Assembly: GCF_004784465.1 (NCBI RefSeq)
Contig: NZ_SRRU01000001.1
Location: 620,001 to 684,000, forward strand
Reading direction: 5' to 3'
DNA: 64,000 nt
Source: Streptomyces griseoluteus
GTDB lineage: Bacteria > Actinomycetota > Actinomycetes > Streptomycetales > Streptomycetaceae
Both the position numbers and the translations under genes were made by a program. Positions 61,903 through 64,000 of this stretch are shown in pieces (the first letter of the stretch is position 1; each line of letters begins with the position of its first letter). The notes beneath the pieces were generated by a model. The model did not search any database and was not told where the DNA came from. It worked only from the letters and a program-made list of their open reading frames with translations.

Positions 61903-62937
61903 ATGACCGAATCCAGCGAGTGGCTCATCTACCGAGGCGCCGGGGAACCCCACGACGGGATGAGCCGGCTGCCCCCGCCCCCGCCCTGGCGTGACTTCTC
62001 CGCACGCGGTGCCGAGACCGCCCGGGAGCCGGACGGTGACGGCTCCCGCGACCGCAGGCTCGGCGCGCACCGGCACCTGGCCGAACTGCACCGGCCAGGC
62101 GCCGAGGAGCTGGAGATGATCAACGCGGCGCTGTATCTGCGCCGCCCGCTCCTGGTCACCGGCAGCCCCGGCGCGGGCAAGAGCACACTCGCGCACTCGG
62201 TGGCGTACGAACTGGGGCTGGGCGAGGTGCTGCGCTGGTCCATCGTGAGCCGGTCCACCCTGCAGGACGGGCTCTACCACTACGACGCCATCGCCCGCCT
62301 CCAGGACGTGCAGATCGCCGCGCAGGGCGGCTACGGCAGCGCGGCCGGGAGCCCCGGTTCCGTCGAGGCCATCGGCGGCTACATCCGGCTCGGCCCGCTC
62401 GGCACCGCCCTGCTGCCCTCGGACACCCCGCGCGTGCTGCTCATCGACGAACTCGACAAGAGCGACATCGACCTGCCCAACGACCTGCTGAACGTGCTGG
62501 AGGAGGGCGAGTTCGAGATACCCGAGCTGCGCCGCCTGGCGGACCGGCTGCCCGACGGGGAGGCCGAGGTGCTCACCGCCGACGGCACCAAGGTCCGGGT
62601 GCGTGACGGCCGGGTCCGCTGCACGTCCTTCCCGTTCGTGGTGCTCACGAGCAACGGCGAACGGGACTTCCCCGCCCCGCTGATGCGCCGCTGCATCCAT
62701 CTGGAGCTGGGCCGCCCGGACCACAACCGGCTCGCCACCTTCGTCCGCGCCCACCTCGGGGACGAGGCCGCGCGGGCCGGTGACGATCTCATCGCCCGCT
62801 TCCTGGAGCGCTCGCGCAGTGAACTGCTCGCCACCGACCAGTTGCTGAACGCCCTCTACCTCACCGACGCGGCCGCCCCGCCGAGCCGGGAGCGCCTGGC
62901 CGACCTGCTCATCCAGCGACTCGACCGCCCGAGGTGA
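61903..62937 (+). CDS. MoxR-family AAA+ ATPase
   Basis: A 344-residue ATPase. Walker A GSPGAGKST is near residue 87 and Walker B VLLIDELDK near 181; the sensor segment LTSNGERDFP follows. MoxR proteins usually work with vWA-domain partners. The N-terminal ~70 residues are a polar lead-in. ATG at 61903. It sits between the protease and the SAV_2336-type gene and forms the NTPase arm of the system. Confidence 0.88.
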   Translation: MTESSEWLIYRGAGEPHDGMSRLPPPPPWRDFSARGAETAREPDGDGSRDRRLGAHRHLAELHRPGAEELEMINAALYLRRPLLVTGSPGAGKSTLAHSVAYELGLGEVLRWSIVSRSTLQDGLYHYDAIARLQDVQIAAQGGYGSAAGSPGSVEAIGGYIRLGPLGTALLPSDTPRVLLIDELDKSDIDLPNDLLNVLEEGEFEIPELRRLADRLPDGEAEVLTADGTKVRVRDGRVRCTSFPFVVLTSNGERDFPAPLMRRCIHLELGRPDHNRLATFVRAHLGDEAARAGDDLIARFLERSRSELLATDQLLNALYLTDAAAPPSRERLADLLIQRLDRPR

Positions 62938-62944
62938 GGAGCCG

Positions 62945-64000
62945 ATGCCCGACGCACCGGCACGACACGGCCCCGACACCCCCGATCCGCTCGCCGCGCT
63001 CGTGCTCCAGTTGCGGAGGGCCGGCCTCGAACCGGACGTGGAGGGGCTGAGCGACGCCCTGTGGCTGGCCCGGTGGACGGGTGAGCGGGAGCCGGCCGGC
63101 GCGGCCGGGCGGGCCCGTGAGGTTCCCCCGCCCCCGCCCGTCTCCCCGCCCAAGCCCCACCTCCCGCCCGCGCCGGGGGGACCCGAGGCCCCGGCCCCCG
63201 GTCCCGACCGGAGCGTCCCCCTCTACCCGGCGCCCCGTGACGGCCAGACCCGTGTCGGGCCCGGTACCCGGCTCACCGCGCTCCCGGTCGGCGTCCCGGC
63301 CGCCCCCGCACTGCCCTCCACCCTCGAACTCCAGCGCGCGCTGCGGCCCTTGCAGGCGTACCACAGTGCGGCACCCCCGCTCCGCCGCGAGCTGGACGAG
63401 ACCGCGACCGCCGAACTCAGTGCCCGGGCCGGGGGGTTGATCCTCCCCGTGTACCGCGAGGTACGGCGCGGGGACGCCCGGCTGCAACTGGTGCTGGACG
63501 CCGCGCCCTCGATGCGGGTCTGGGACCGCCTCTTCGCCGAACTGGAAGAGGTCTTCGCGCAGTTGGGCGCCTTCGGGGACATCCGGATCGCCCATCTGCA
63601 CACCGGTCCCGACGGCGAGGCGACGGTCAGCGCCAGCGCCGATCCGCGCGGGGCTCCGCAGCACACCGTGGACCGGCTCAGCGATCCCACCGGGCGCCGG
63701 ATCACCCTGCTGGTGAGCGACTGCGCGGGCCCGCTGTGGCGGTCCGGGGGCGCGCACCGGCTGCTGCACCGGCTGGCCAGGCTCGCCCCCGTCGCCGTGC
63801 TCCAGCCGCTCCCGCAGCGCCTGTGGAGCCGTACCCGGCTGCCGGTCACGTACGGCGAACTCACCCGTGGCGACACCCCCGGCGGCACCGCGCTGCGCGT
63901 CCGCACCCCCGACGGCGCGCCCGTCGTACCGCCGCCCGGTGTACTGCCCGTGCCGGTGCTGCCGCCCGAACCCGTGGCGCTCGGGGCGTGGGCGCGGCTG
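62945..64000 (+). CDS. SAV_2336-type protein (vWA-like), cut by window edge
   Basis: The frame is open from ATG 62945 to the right edge (352 codons with no stop). After an N-terminal helical part (LAALVLQLRRAGLEPDVEGL) and a Pro-rich linker comes a vWA-like sheet with LVLDAAPSM, where DxxxS resembles a metal-dependent adhesion motif. SAV_2336 N-terminal domains in Streptomyces precede kinases, NB-ARC or other effectors; what follows here lies outside the window. It begins 7 bp after moxR. Confidence 0.75.
   Translation, partial: MPDAPARHGPDTPDPLAALVLQLRRAGLEPDVEGLSDALWLARWTGEREPAGAAGRAREVPPPPPVSPPKPHLPPAPGGPEAPAPGPDRSVPLYPAPRDGQTRVGPGTRLTALPVGVPAAPALPSTLELQRALRPLQAYHSAAPPLRRELDETATAELSARAGGLILPVYREVRRGDARLQLVLDAAPSMRVWDRLFAELEEVFAQLGAFGDIRIAHLHTGPDGEATVSASADPRGAPQHTVDRLSDPTGRRITLLVSDCAGPLWRSGGAHRLLHRLARLAPVAVLQPLPQRLWSRTRLPVTYGELTRGDTPGGTALRVRTPDGAPVVPPPGVLPVPVLPPEPVALGAWARL

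Overview
The window is chromosomal DNA from a Streptomyces. Composition is very GC-rich, GTG starts are common, and neighbouring genes are often coupled by ATGA or GTGA overlaps. Gene content and order follow the conserved Streptomyces core: rsgA-aroA, sigR-rsrA, def, the albaflavenone pair eizA-cyp170A1, nrdABS, the chitin/GlcNAc locus dasR-dasABC-dasD-nagB, wblE, rshA-sigH, a family 2B encapsulin, sodN-sodX and a malic enzyme. I cannot name the species from sequence alone. I see no insertion sequence, prophage or CRISPR array.

Left part (1-14 kb): a cut-off Sel1/TPR protein, the initiator tRNA, a Fur-family regulator, a CBS-domain protein, HisN, a TetR regulator beside a small multidrug-resistance transporter, RsgA, AroA, an M50B-like protease, an HMCES-type DNA repair protein, a small hydrolase, the thiol-stress sigma factor SigR with its zinc anti-sigma RsrA, two coupled membrane HD-domain proteins, a TPR protein and peptide deformylase. 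SigR carries both its own sigma-R promoter and an in-frame upstream start adding exactly 55 residues.

Middle (14-37 kb): epi-isozizaene synthase and CYP170A1. Then class Ia ribonucleotide reductase, controlled by a cobalamin riboswitch and two NrdR boxes 31 bp apart. Then a monocarboxylate symporter pair, the DasR regulon core with several dre operators, a HisKA_2 sensor kinase, WblE, a diacylglycerol kinase, and the stress sigma factor SigH coupled to its anti-sigma factor.

Right part (37-58 kb): a zinc-finger protein divergent from a Na+/H+ antiporter, a D-cysteine desulfhydrase-like enzyme, a cytoplasmic-looking amidase divergent from a family 2B encapsulin shell gene, and a polyprenyl diphosphate synthase that is the likely cargo. 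A small accessory patch of poorly characterised genes (45.4-47.1 kb), including a frameshifted gene, lies against the terminator of nickel superoxide dismutase. Then come SodX, a CGNR regulator, a methyltransferase, an amino-acid ABC transporter, malic enzyme, a quinone-oxidoreductase-like protein, a tiny HTH regulator paired with a Clp-N protein, and a PadR/DUF4097 pair.

Right edge (58.4-64 kb): a coupled cluster of a low-complexity trypsin-associated protein, a trypsin-like protease with a VMAP-type C-terminus, a MoxR AAA+ ATPase and a SAV_2336-type protein that runs off the window. This matches the organisation described for NTP-dependent biological conflict (VMAP ternary) systems. With the encapsulin locus, it is the most interesting part of the window.
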